Shown: piece by piece, positions 42,553 through 51,576 of the stretch
How the letters are laid out: each line of letters opens with the position of its first letter
How positions within the stretch are numbered: the first letter of the stretch is position 1
Origin: Pedobacter mendelii
Lineage (GTDB): Bacteria > Bacteroidota > Bacteroidia > Sphingobacteriales > Sphingobacteriaceae
Assembly: GCF_014635725.1 (NCBI RefSeq)
Contig: NZ_BMDJ01000001.1
Span: forward strand, 1-64,000
Direction of reading: 5' to 3'
Length of the DNA: 64,000 bases
Program-made: the position numbers and the translations under genes
Notes under the pieces: generated by a model
Databases searched by the model: none
Seen by the model: only the letters and a program-made list of their open reading frames with translations
Told to the model about the DNA's origin: nothing

Positions 42553-45500
42553 ATGAAAAAACTACTATTAAGTTTCTTTTTATCTTTTTGTGTAATTTCT
42601 TTTGTCTTTGCTCAAGACAAAGTGATTAGCGGAAAGATAACCACACCAATTGCTGAACCAATTCCCGGTGCCAGTATCTCAGTAAAAGGGTCGCCAGCAA
42701 TTGGCACACAAACAGACGCATCAGGAGTTTACAAACTATCTGTTCCTGCTAACACAAAAATACTCGTTATTAGTTTTATTGGCTATAAAAGTAAAGAAGT
42801 TGCAGTAAGTGGCTCAACGATTAATGCAAGCCTAGAAGAAGAAAATACAACCTTAACTGATGTTGTTGTGGTTGGTTATGGTACGCAATCGAAGCGTGAT
42901 TTAAAAGGATCTCAGTCTTCAGTAAGTGCAAAAGATTTAGAAAATCTTCCTGTAACTTCATTTGAGCAAGCTTTGCAAGGTAAGGCAGCAGGTGTTTTAA
43001 TATCTGCTCAAAATGGTAAACTTGGTCAAGGTATTACAGTAAGAGTTAGGGGTGCTGCATCCGTAACTGCGGGTAGCGAACCACTTTATATTGTTGACGG
43101 CATTCCTATAACTTCAGGAGATTTGTCAAGCACATCTGCACCAACGAGCGCATTAGCAGACATCAACACAAACGATATTGAATCTATCGAGGTATTAAAA
43201 GATGCTTCTGCATCAGCTATTTACGGGGCAAGGGCATCAAATGGTGTGGTTTTAATAACCACAAAGCAAGGTAAAGTTGGTAAAACAACCATTAATTTTA
43301 GTGCTTTAGGTGGTATTAGTACTCCATCAAACCATAGAGAATTTTTAGATGCACAGCAGTATGTTCAAATTCTACGTAGAGCTGGTGATGGTGCTGCAAA
43401 TCAAGATTTTTTAAACGGCGATTACGCAACTTTAGCAGCAGCTAAAGCAGCATATTCGGCTAGCGTAGAAAGCAGATTGACTCGCTATTCGGCGGGTAAT
43501 ACCGATTATCAAACTTATAAAATAAACTCAAACTGGGAAGCTGCATCTTTTCAAAATAATCCAGTTACACAGCAATACGATTTAAATTTAACCGGCGGTA
43601 ACGAAAAAACAAAATTCTATATTGGTGGTCAAGCTTTAGATCAACAAGGTATTATTGTTGGAAACAGTTACAAACGTTATAGCGGTAGATTAAATTTAAC
43701 CAATAAGGTTACAGACTTTATTGAGGTCGGTGTAAACTTAAATTTCTCGAATAGCATAAACAATAGATTATCGAATGATAACGCTTTTTCTAGTCCGTTA
43801 CAATCAGTTGCTTTATCTCCAATTACACCATTCATCGATCCTCGTTCTGGCTTAATTAGTGGAACTTTACCAGGAGCTGCATCTAACTACCCTGTTTACT
43901 ACAATCCCTTTATTGGCATTGATAATTCATCTTACAAAGCAACTGTTTACCGTACAATTGGTAAAGCCTTTGCAAATGTTAATTTAGCTAAAGGATTAAA
44001 ATTCAGCACCGAATTTTCTATTGATAACTTAAATCAAAATGAAGAGGCCTATTATGGTGCTTTAACGTTTAGAAATACAGGAACATCAAATGGCGATGGT
44101 TTAAATATTTCGACTTTTGTTATTAATACCAACACCAATAACTTCTTTAGTTATAACACAAATATTGGCGATAAAGGTAAATTTGATGCCATTTTAGGAA
44201 CAAGTTATCAGAAATCGACAACAAAATATAGTACTATAGAGGGCCAGGATTTCCCAAGTGATTCTTACATTAAATTAGGAAGTGCGGCTACTAAAGTTAC
44301 TGCAACGAGTAATGAAAGTGCATTTAGCTTCTTATCTTATTTCTTTAGAGCGAATTATAAATATAACGATCGGTATTTAGTTGGTTTTAGTGTTAGAGCA
44401 GATGGTTCATCACGTTTCGGTGCAAACAATAAATATGGTTACTTTCCTGCAGGTTCATTAGCTTGGATTGCATCAGAAGAAGATTTCTTAAAAACGAGCG
44501 AAACCATCAGCTTATTAAAAGTGAGAGCAAGTTATGGTTTAACTGGTAATGCACAAATTGGTAATTATTCTGCTCGCGGTTTATTTAGTGGAACAGGTGC
44601 TTATGGAGGTTCTGCAGGACAAATCCCCTCTCAAATTGCTAATCCTGACTTAACCTGGGAAAAAACAACTCAACTAGATCTTGGTTTAGACTTCGGTATT
44701 CTTAAAAACAGAATTACGGGCACGTTTGATTACTATCAGAAAAAAACTACTGAATTATTATTAAATGTTCCAATTCCTCAAACAACTGGTTTCTCTATTA
44801 AAACCCAAAACTTAGGTAAACTAACAAATACAGGTTATGAATTAGGCATAAATACGGAGAATTTTGTTGGCGCATTTAAGTGGTCAACCGCTTTAACTGC
44901 ATCGATAAATAATAATAAAATAACCGATTTAGGTGGACAGGTTTTAAATACAAACGAGATCAATGCCGCAATAGCTGGTCAACCAATTGGTGTGTTTTAT
45001 TTACCAGAATATGCGGGCGTAAATCCTGCGAATGGTGATGCAATATATTACTTAAACACGGTTGACGCTAATGGTAATGTAAATCGGACTACAACAAACG
45101 ACATTAACCAAGCACAAAGAATTTTTGCAGGCAATCCAAATCCTAAATATATCTTCGGTATAAACAACTCTTTCACTTACAAAAACTTTGATTTGAGTGT
45201 GTTTTTGCAAGGTGTAAGTGGAAACAAAATTTTTAATGCTGGCGGGCAATATATGAGCGCAAGTGCATCAAATGGTTATGATAACCAAACTGCCGACCAA
45301 ATGGCTTATTGGGATAAACCAGGCGATATCACTTTGGTTCCAGAACCACGTTTGTTTTATGCTAACGGAGTTGGAAACTCTACAAGATATTTGTCTGACG
45401 GTAAATACATTCGCTTAAAAACTTTAACATTAGGTTATACATTCACTCCTGAGGTTTTAAGCAAAATTAAATTAAGCAAACTGAGGATCTTTGCTACAGC

Positions 45501-45648
45501 GCAAAACTTAGCAACAATTACAGGTTACAAAGGCTGGGATCCAGAAGTAAACGCCGATTATCAATCTACAAATATTAATCAAGGTGTAGATTTCTATTCA
45601 GCTCCACAACCAAGAGTAATATCATTCGGTATAAACATTGGCCTATAA
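42553..45648 (+). CDS. SusC/RagA-family TonB-linked outer-membrane transporter (second)
   Basis: The 1031-residue protein has a signal peptide (ends VISFVFAQ) and a CarboxypepD_reg-like domain (about 23-100, KITTPIAEPIPGASI). The plug has LQGKAAGVLISAQNGK, RVRGAASVTAGSEPLYIVDGIP and VLKDASASAIYGARASNGVVLITT. The barrel ends FGINIGL. The ATG at 42553 is preferred over the TTG at 42550, which adds only one Met-like residue. susD starts 19 bp after its stop. No regulator gene or LacI-type operator is near, so control is unknown. Confidence 0.95.
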   Translation: MKKLLLSFFLSFCVISFVFAQDKVISGKITTPIAEPIPGASISVKGSPAIGTQTDASGVYKLSVPANTKILVISFIGYKSKEVAVSGSTINASLEEENTTLTDVVVVGYGTQSKRDLKGSQSSVSAKDLENLPVTSFEQALQGKAAGVLISAQNGKLGQGITVRVRGAASVTAGSEPLYIVDGIPITSGDLSSTSAPTSALADINTNDIESIEVLKDASASAIYGARASNGVVLITTKQGKVGKTTINFSALGGISTPSNHREFLDAQQYVQILRRAGDGAANQDFLNGDYATLAAAKAAYSASVESRLTRYSAGNTDYQTYKINSNWEAASFQNNPVTQQYDLNLTGGNEKTKFYIGGQALDQQGIIVGNSYKRYSGRLNLTNKVTDFIEVGVNLNFSNSINNRLSNDNAFSSPLQSVALSPITPFIDPRSGLISGTLPGAASNYPVYYNPFIGIDNSSYKATVYRTIGKAFANVNLAKGLKFSTEFSIDNLNQNEEAYYGALTFRNTGTSNGDGLNISTFVINTNTNNFFSYNTNIGDKGKFDAILGTSYQKSTTKYSTIEGQDFPSDSYIKLGSAATKVTATSNESAFSFLSYFFRANYKYNDRYLVGFSVRADGSSRFGANNKYGYFPAGSLAWIASEEDFLKTSETISLLKVRASYGLTGNAQIGNYSARGLFSGTGAYGGSAGQIPSQIANPDLTWEKTTQLDLGLDFGILKNRITGTFDYYQKKTTELLLNVPIPQTTGFSIKTQNLGKLTNTGYELGINTENFVGAFKWSTALTASINNNKITDLGGQVLNTNEINAAIAGQPIGVFYLPEYAGVNPANGDAIYYLNTVDANGNVNRTTTNDINQAQRIFAGNPNPKYIFGINNSFTYKNFDLSVFLQGVSGNKIFNAGGQYMSASASNGYDNQTADQMAYWDKPGDITLVPEPRLFYANGVGNSTRYLSDGKYIRLKTLTLGYTFTPEVLSKIKLSKLRIFATAQNLATITGYKGWDPEVNADYQSTNINQGVDFYSAPQPRVISFGINIGL

Positions 45649-45667
45649 TTTCAAAAAGAGAATCATT

Positions 45668-47032
45668 ATGAAAAAGACATATATATATAAATTAATATTT
45701 GCATCAATGCTTTTATCTGCAGCATCTTCTTGCAAAAAGGCCTTAGAAATTAACCCTGTAGATACTATCGAACAAAGCCAGGCTTTACTTACCTCTAAAG
45801 ATGTTGAAGTTGCTTTGGTGGGAAGTTACTCTGCTTTTGGAAGTAGAAACTTTTACGGAGGTCGACCGTTTTTAATGGCCGATTTTTTAGCCAATACTAA
45901 CGCAATTGAATGGTATGGTACTTATGAAGAGCTTACTCAAACCATCAATAAATCACTTTTAAAAACAAACACATTTGTTGATAATGTTTGGGCCGATGGT
46001 TATACAGCTATTAACGATGCTAATAATGTAATTGCAGCTATTGCTAAAGTTGATGCGGCTAAAAAGAACAAAGTAGAAGGTGAAGCCAAATTTATAAGAG
46101 GCGCTTCTTACTTTGAATTGGTTAGGCTATTTAGTAAGGCTTATAATGATGGGAGCCCAGCAACAAACTTAGGTGTGCCTATTGTTTTAACACCAACAAC
46201 TGCTATAACTGATGCAAGCTATGTTAGCAGAGCAACTGTAGCAGCAGTTTATACGCAAGCAATTACTGATTTAACTGATGCAGAAGCTAAATTACCTGCA
46301 ACAAATGGGTTTTTCGCAACAAAATCATCGGCAGCAGGTATGCTTGCAAGATTATATTTACAAATGGGAAATTATGCGGCAGCAGCAGCAGCAGCAAATA
46401 GAGTAATTACCTCGAATAATTATTCTTTAAATGCTGCCTTTATTGATGCCTTTCCGGCAATGGGTTCAACGCCCGGTGTCAATTCATCTGAAGATATTTT
46501 CGCTATGCAGGTTACAACTTTAACAGGTTTTAATGGCTTTAATGAATTTTATGGTTCATCAACCTATGGAGGTAGAGGCGATGCGGTAATTTCTCAAGCT
46601 TGGATTACCAGCACTTATGCAGCTAACGATGATAGAATAAATGCTTTTTATGATGATGGCGATATGTTCACATCAAAGTATGCAAATGTATATGGAAATG
46701 TTCCTGTAATGAGGTTATCAGAAATGTATTTGATTAGAGCTGAGGCTAATGTTCGTTTAGCACCCGCTGCTCCGGTTGGAGGCAGAACGCCTTTACAGGA
46801 TTTAGCTGTTGTAAGAAGCAGAGCTGGTTTAACAACAACAACTGCAACCTTAGCAGATATTTTAAACGAGAGAAAACTAGAACTTGCTTTCGAAGGTTTT
46901 GCTTTACACGATGCAAAAAGAACGCAAACTAATATTGGTTCTATCGCATGGAATGCAAACAACTTAGTATTTCCAATTCCTCAAAGAGAGATGGATGCAA
47001 ACAAAAACTTAGTACAAAACGCAGGTTATTAA
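45668..47032 (+). CDS. SusD/RagB-family outer-membrane lipoprotein (second)
   Basis: The 454-residue protein has a lipobox ending LLSAASSC. SusD blocks are EGEAKFIRGASYFELVRLFSKAY (about 135-157) and DILNERKLELAFEGFALHDAKRTQ near the C-terminus, with FPIPQREMDANKNL closing the protein. The ATG at 45668 gives a normal lipoprotein signal. An in-frame ATG at 45638 overlaps the susC end and would add ten unsupported residues. It partners the upstream SusC and is followed by a terminator. Confidence 0.94.
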   Translation: MKKTYIYKLIFASMLLSAASSCKKALEINPVDTIEQSQALLTSKDVEVALVGSYSAFGSRNFYGGRPFLMADFLANTNAIEWYGTYEELTQTINKSLLKTNTFVDNVWADGYTAINDANNVIAAIAKVDAAKKNKVEGEAKFIRGASYFELVRLFSKAYNDGSPATNLGVPIVLTPTTAITDASYVSRATVAAVYTQAITDLTDAEAKLPATNGFFATKSSAAGMLARLYLQMGNYAAAAAAANRVITSNNYSLNAAFIDAFPAMGSTPGVNSSEDIFAMQVTTLTGFNGFNEFYGSSTYGGRGDAVISQAWITSTYAANDDRINAFYDDGDMFTSKYANVYGNVPVMRLSEMYLIRAEANVRLAPAAPVGGRTPLQDLAVVRSRAGLTTTTATLADILNERKLELAFEGFALHDAKRTQTNIGSIAWNANNLVFPIPQREMDANKNLVQNAGY

Positions 47033-47048
47033 AAAACCAATTAAATCA

Positions 47049-47084
47049 AAAAAAATGCCTCCCAAAATCTGGGAAGCATTTTTT
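47049..47084. terminator. bidirectional terminator between susD and acs
   Basis: AAAAAATGC-TCCCA and TGGGA-GCATTTTTT pair across a short loop between convergent genes. T-runs on both strands would stop both transcripts. Confidence 0.85.
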
Positions 47085-47102
47085 GTTTAACCTAATTAAA
47101 AA

Positions 47103-48998
47103 TTATTGCTTTTTCGCCGCCTCAATAATTTCATCAACTACCGCCGGATCAAGCAAGGTTGATGTATCGCCTAAATTCCCTGTATCACCTTCGGCAATTT
47201 TCCTCAAAATCCGCCGCATAATTTTCCCTGAACGTGTTTTTGGTAAACCTGAAACAAATAATATTTTATCAGGCTTAGCAATTGCGCCAATAACGCGAGT
47301 TACAGTTTGTAAAATATCTTTTTTAGTTAATTCGGCTTCACCATGCATTTCCGGATTGATAACAAAAGCGTAAATTCCTTGACCTTTAACATCATGCGGG
47401 TAACCCACAACTGCACTTTCAACTACTCCGGCATGCATGTTTATTGCATTTTCAACTTCAGCTGTACCAATTCTATGGCCCGAAACGTTAAGAACGTCAT
47501 CCACGCGGCCTGTAATTCTATAATAGCCATCTTCATCACGCAGGCAACCATCACCCGTAAAATATAAGTTTTCGTAAGTAGAAAAATAAGTTTGCTTACA
47601 TCGTTCATGGTCGCCGTAGGTTGTACGTAACATACCAGGCCAGGGGAATTTTATACAAAGATTTCCGCTTATGCCGTTGCCTTCGATTTCTTTGCCATGT
47701 TCATCAACCAGAATTGGTTGAATACCAGGTAATGGTAAAGTGGCAAAACCCGGTTTTGTTGGCGTTACCGTTGCAATTGGAGAAATCATGATGCCGCCAG
47801 TTTCCGTTTGCCACCAGGTATCAACGAGAGGTGCCTTACCATGTCCAATTTTTTCATCAAACCAATGCCATGCCTCTTCATTAATTGGCTCTCCTACCGA
47901 GCCTAATACACGAATAGAGCTTAAATCTTTTCCGATTAGCGGTTCTTCTCCAAAACTCATCAGCGACCGAATGGCCGTTGGAGCAGTATACAACGTATTT
48001 ACCTTGTGTTTTTCTATAATATCCCAGAAACGCGATGGATTTGGATAAGTTGGAATTCCTTCGAACAAAACTGAAGTTGCTCCCTGCGAAAGTGGCCCGT
48101 AAACGATGTATGAATGTCCTGTAATCCAGCCAATATCAGCTGTACAAAAATAAACTTCACCAGGTTTGTAATTAAAAACATTGGTAAAAGTATAACCTGC
48201 ATAAACCATATAACCGCCACAAGTATGCACAACGCCTTTTGGTTTTCCAGTTGAGCCTGATGTGTAAAGAATAAATAACATATCTTCCGCATCCATTTCT
48301 TCCGCTTCGCAGATATCGTTAACATGTTTCACTTCATCTTCCCACCAAACATCTCTGCCTTTTAACATCGAAACCGGTGTACGAACATGTGTTAAAACAA
48401 TACATTTTTCTACAGTTGGGCAACCAATTAATGCATCATCAATTACCTCTTTTAAAGGAATTTGTTTATTTCCACGATAAGCGCCATCAGCGGTAATTAC
48501 TAATTTACATTGTGAATCATTAATTCTATCGGCGATTGATTTTGCAGAAAAACCACCAAAAATAACCGAGTGTACCGCACCAATTCTTGCGCAAGCTAAA
48601 ACCGCAATTGCCAATTCAGGCACCATTGGCATATAAATGCAAATGCGGTCGCCCTTCTTAGCTCCGTTTCTTTTTAAAACATTTGCAAAACGACAAACAC
48701 GTTCATGAAGCATTTTATAAGTATAAGTAACAGACTCTTCTTCAGTATTATTTGGCTCCCAAATAATAGAGGGCTTATCTCCATTAGCCGCCAAATGTCT
48801 ATCCAGGCAATTTTCTGTTATATTCAATTTTGCGCCTTCAAACCATTTAATTTCTGGGTCTTTGAAATTCCATGATAATACTTTATACCAAGGTTTACGC
48901 CATTGGAAATTTTGTGCAACCTCTCCCCAAAACTGTTCAGGATTTTCTACACTTTTTTTATAATCTTCTTCGTACTGCTTAAAAGATGTGATTTGCAT
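47103..48998 (-). CDS. acs: acetyl-CoA synthetase
   Basis: The 631-residue AMP-forming ligase makes acetyl-CoA from acetate, ATP and CoA. The phosphate loop ILYTSGSTGKPKGVVHT is near residues 244-260. DTWWQTETGGIM is near 395, and the hinge/Asp region YFTGDGCLRDEDGYYRITGRVDD near 480. The acetylation-sensitive Lys is in PKTRSGKIMRR near residue 593. Length and motifs are canonical. It is monocistronic, between a shared terminator and the ribosomal protein group. Confidence 0.97.
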   Translation of the reverse strand: MQITSFKQYEEDYKKSVENPEQFWGEVAQNFQWRKPWYKVLSWNFKDPEIKWFEGAKLNITENCLDRHLAANGDKPSIIWEPNNTEEESVTYTYKMLHERVCRFANVLKRNGAKKGDRICIYMPMVPELAIAVLACARIGAVHSVIFGGFSAKSIADRINDSQCKLVITADGAYRGNKQIPLKEVIDDALIGCPTVEKCIVLTHVRTPVSMLKGRDVWWEDEVKHVNDICEAEEMDAEDMLFILYTSGSTGKPKGVVHTCGGYMVYAGYTFTNVFNYKPGEVYFCTADIGWITGHSYIVYGPLSQGATSVLFEGIPTYPNPSRFWDIIEKHKVNTLYTAPTAIRSLMSFGEEPLIGKDLSSIRVLGSVGEPINEEAWHWFDEKIGHGKAPLVDTWWQTETGGIMISPIATVTPTKPGFATLPLPGIQPILVDEHGKEIEGNGISGNLCIKFPWPGMLRTTYGDHERCKQTYFSTYENLYFTGDGCLRDEDGYYRITGRVDDVLNVSGHRIGTAEVENAINMHAGVVESAVVGYPHDVKGQGIYAFVINPEMHGEAELTKKDILQTVTRVIGAIAKPDKILFVSGLPKTRSGKIMRRILRKIAEGDTGNLGDTSTLLDPAVVDEIIEAAKKQ

Positions 48999-49210
48999 TT
49001 GCTCGATGATTTTTTTATTTAGTACCGGCTAATTTAAATAAATATTAATACTTGAAATGATGAAATCGTATCAAAATATATACTTAATAACCATTTTAAA
49101 AATATATTAAAATATTTGGCTACACTATTGCCGTTTACAATTATTATTCAGATATTTGCACACTCTTAAAAAAATTAAGCGGACGATATTAACAACTATA
49201 TTTACAAGTC

Positions 49211-49444
49211 ATGTCAAGAGTTTGTGATTTAACAGGAAAAAAAGCAATGGTAGGTAACAACGTTTCTCACTCAAACGTTAAAACCAAACGCAAATTTTAC
49301 CCAAACCTACAACTTCAGAAATTTTATATTCCTGAAGAAAACCGTTGGATTACGTTGAAAGTTTCTACTTCAGCGATAAAAACCATCAATAAAGTAGGCA
49401 TTAGCGAAGCGATTAACCGTTTCGTAAAAAAAGGATTTTTGTAA
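49211..49444 (+). CDS. rpmB: 50S ribosomal protein L28
   Basis: The 77-residue basic protein starts [21 protein letters not shown] and has the L28 block [22 protein letters not shown]. The zinc-binding Cys pairs of some L28 proteins are absent, with a single Cys at position 5. It is first in the rpmB-rpmG-DUF4295 group typical of Bacteroidota. The 212-bp gap before it is AT-rich with no clear promoter read by eye. Confidence 0.97.
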   Translation: MSRVCDLTGKKAMVGNNVSHSNVKTKRKFYPNLQLQKFYIPEENRWITLKVSTSAIKTINKVGISEAINRFVKKGFL

Positions 49445-49488
49445 AAAACATTAACTGTTGAGATTAACAGTTTTCAATTTATATTAAA

Positions 49489-49671
49489 ATGGCAAAAAAA
49501 GGTAACAGAGTTCAGGTTATTTTAGAATGTACTGAACATAAAGAAAGTGGCATGCCCGGTATGTCTAGATATATTTCTACCAAAAACCGTAAAAACACTA
49601 CAGAAAGATTAGAATTGAAAAAATTCAATCCGGTATTGAGAAAAGTAACCGTACACAAAGAGATAAAATAA
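49489..49671 (+). CDS. rpmG: 50S ribosomal protein L33
   Basis: The 60-residue protein begins [19 protein letters not shown] and ends with [18 protein letters not shown], the L33 pattern. It keeps only one Cys of the zinc-type set, so it is a zinc-independent form. It lies 44 bp after rpmB. A short-word repeat (49672-49745) separates it from the next gene. Confidence 0.97.
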   Translation: MAKKGNRVQVILECTEHKESGMPGMSRYISTKNRKNTTERLELKKFNPVLRKVTVHKEIK

Positions 49672-49745
49672 TTGAATGATAGATTGATTGAATGATTGAA
49701 TTTCATACTCACTCATTCTAACATCCACTAATTCAATCATAAAAA
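49672..49745. repeat. short-word repeat with TGATTGAAT/ATTCAATCA inverted pair
   Basis: TTGAATGATAGATTGATTGAATGATTGAAT is built from two related words and is followed by an inverted ATTCAATCA near 49732-49740. It sits inside the ribosomal protein transcription unit between rpmG and the DUF4295 gene. It is similar in style to blocks at 34213-34431 and 54484-54600. Confidence 0.5.
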
Positions 49746-49757
49746 TTTTTAGAAAAC

Positions 49758-49913
49758 ATGGCAAAGAAAGTAGTTGCAACCCTTAAAACAGGTACAGGTA
49801 AAGAATATTCGAAAGTAATTACAATGGTTAAGTCACCAAAAACTGGTGCTTATTCATTCAAAGAACTTATCGTACATAACGACCACGTAAAAGATGCTAT
49901 CGCATCTAAATAA
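49758..49913 (+). CDS. DUF4295-family small protein of the rpmB-rpmG operon
   Basis: The 51-residue basic protein starts MAKKVVATLKTGTGKEYSKV and ends HNDHVKDAIASK. It matches the DUF4295 family, found after rpmG in Bacteroidota and thought to be ribosome-associated because of that position and its charge. The function is not established. A terminator follows about 25 bp after its stop. Confidence 0.92.
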   Translation: MAKKVVATLKTGTGKEYSKVITMVKSPKTGAYSFKELIVHNDHVKDAIASK

Positions 49914-49937
49914 GGTTAATATTTTTAATTAAAATAT

Positions 49938-49976
49938 TAAAGGCCGTTCCGTATTTATCGGGAGGGCTTTTTTTGT
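49938..49976 (+). terminator. terminator of the rpmB-rpmG-DUF4295 operon
   Basis: AAAGGCC-TCCG pairs imperfectly with CGGGA-GGGCTTT, followed by a T-run. It lies between the DUF4295 gene and ftsY. Confidence 0.6.
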
Positions 49977-50074
49977 TATATAAAATTATGCCTTAGAAAT
50001 ATTTGGTTACCTTTATGTCAATAGCACAAAACCTGCACTCTACCTACCCAATTCTTAGAAAAATATAAACACTA

Positions 50075-51037
50075 ATGGGCTTATTCGATTTTTTCAAAAA
50101 AAAAGAAAATGCACCTGAAGCTCTGGAAGCTTTGGATAAAGGTTTGGAAAAAACCAAAGATGGTTTCTTTAATAAAATAACAAAAGCAGTTGCAGGAAAA
50201 TCTTCTGTTGATGATGAAGTGTTAGATAATTTAGAGGAAGTACTCGTAACATCCGATGTTGGCGTAAGTACTACATTAAAAATTATCAAACGTATTGAAG
50301 AAAGGGTATCAAAAGATAAATACTTAAATACATCCGAACTAAATTTTCTTCTTCGTGATGAAATTCAACTCCTTTTATCAGAAAACAACAGCAACGATTT
50401 TCGCCAGTTTGAATATGGCGACCACAAGCCTTATGTGATAATGGTTGTTGGCGTAAATGGCGTAGGTAAAACTACAACAATTGGTAAACTTGCCCACAAA
50501 CTAAAAGAAGCAAACCTTAAAGTTGTTTTAGGTGCTGCTGATACATTTCGTGCCGCTGCTGTTGACCAACTAAAACTATGGGGCGAGCGTGTTGGCGTTC
50601 GTGTTGTGGCTCAACCGATGGGTTCCGACCCTGCCTCAGTTGCTTTTGATACCTTACAATCTGCAGTGGCCAGCGGCGAGGATGTGGCAATTATTGATAC
50701 GGCGGGTCGTTTACACAACAAAGTTGGCTTAATGAACGAACTTGGTAAAATCAAACAAGTTATGCAAAAGGTTGTTCCGAATGCACCTCATGAAATTTTA
50801 TTGGTACTCGATGCATCTACCGGGCAAAACGCATTTGAGCAGTGTAAACAATTTACAGAGGCAACTGATGTAAATGCCCTAGCCATTACAAAATTAGATG
50901 GCACAGCTAAAGGTGGCGTGGTTATAGGTATTTCAGATCAATTTAAAATTCCTGTAAAGTATATTGGCGTTGGCGAGAAAATAGGTGATTTACAGCTTTT
51001 TGATAAGAAAGAGTTTGTGAATAGTTTGTTTAAGTAG
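50075..51037 (+). CDS. ftsY: signal recognition particle receptor FtsY
   Basis: The 320-residue SRP-type GTPase docks ribosome-SRP complexes at the inner membrane. The N domain of helices spans residues about 20-100. The G1 loop GVNGVGKTTTIGKL is near 125-138, DTAGRLHNK near 207 and TKLDGTAKGG near 270. The acidic A domain is very short, as in other Bacteroidota. It follows the ribosomal protein group and precedes a GxxExxY gene and rimO. Confidence 0.96.
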   Translation: MGLFDFFKKKENAPEALEALDKGLEKTKDGFFNKITKAVAGKSSVDDEVLDNLEEVLVTSDVGVSTTLKIIKRIEERVSKDKYLNTSELNFLLRDEIQLLLSENNSNDFRQFEYGDHKPYVIMVVGVNGVGKTTTIGKLAHKLKEANLKVVLGAADTFRAAAVDQLKLWGERVGVRVVAQPMGSDPASVAFDTLQSAVASGEDVAIIDTAGRLHNKVGLMNELGKIKQVMQKVVPNAPHEILLVLDASTGQNAFEQCKQFTEATDVNALAITKLDGTAKGGVVIGISDQFKIPVKYIGVGEKIGDLQLFDKKEFVNSLFK

Positions 51038-51114
51038 AGATTTTTATAATTTTTAGCACTTCGTGTGTGATTTCAATGATTGGAAGATTTCACTGATTTT
51101 TAGTAATTTCAGGA

Positions 51115-51489
51115 ATGGAAGTTTACGAAAATCGTGAGTTAACGCAAATTATTATAGGTTTCTGCTATAAAATTCACACCCAAATCGGACCAGGTTTTCC
51201 TGAGAAGATATATGCTAATGCTTTAAAAATCAAACTCCATAAAGCCAATTTAGAATTTTGTATTGAAAAAGAATTTGCAGTTGAATTCGAAAATCAAATA
51301 ATTGGAAAATTTCGCTGTGATTTAGTTGTAGAAAATAAAGTAATAGTTGAATTAAAAGCAGTAGCAGGTTTCCAACCTAAGTTATTCAAAAGTCAAGTTA
51401 TTTCTTATTTAAAAGCAAGCAATATTAAAACAGGATTATTAATTAACTTTGGAAACTCAAGCTGTGAAATAAACAGATTTGTAGTATAG
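51115..51489 (+). CDS. GxxExxY-family protein
   Basis: The 124-residue protein has the name-giving motif in GPGFPEKIYANAL (residues about 25-37, G-x-x-E-x-x-Y). A PD-(D/E)xK-like core follows: DLVVENKVIVELKAV near residues 69-83, with Asp, Glu and Lys in the expected order. The family is a small nuclease-like group of unknown function, patchily distributed in Bacteroidota. It lies between ftsY and rimO and is bounded by short related word repeats on both sides (51060-51112 and 51500-51545), suggesting insertion. Confidence 0.85.
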   Translation: MEVYENRELTQIIIGFCYKIHTQIGPGFPEKIYANALKIKLHKANLEFCIEKEFAVEFENQIIGKFRCDLVVENKVIVELKAVAGFQPKLFKSQVISYLKASNIKTGLLINFGNSSCEINRFVV

Positions 51490-51576
51490 GACCGAATTCT
51501 GTCTTATCCTAAATCTGTGCAATCCTACATCAGTGTAATCAAACCGAAGGAAAATTGACCCTGTGCTATCAACGAT

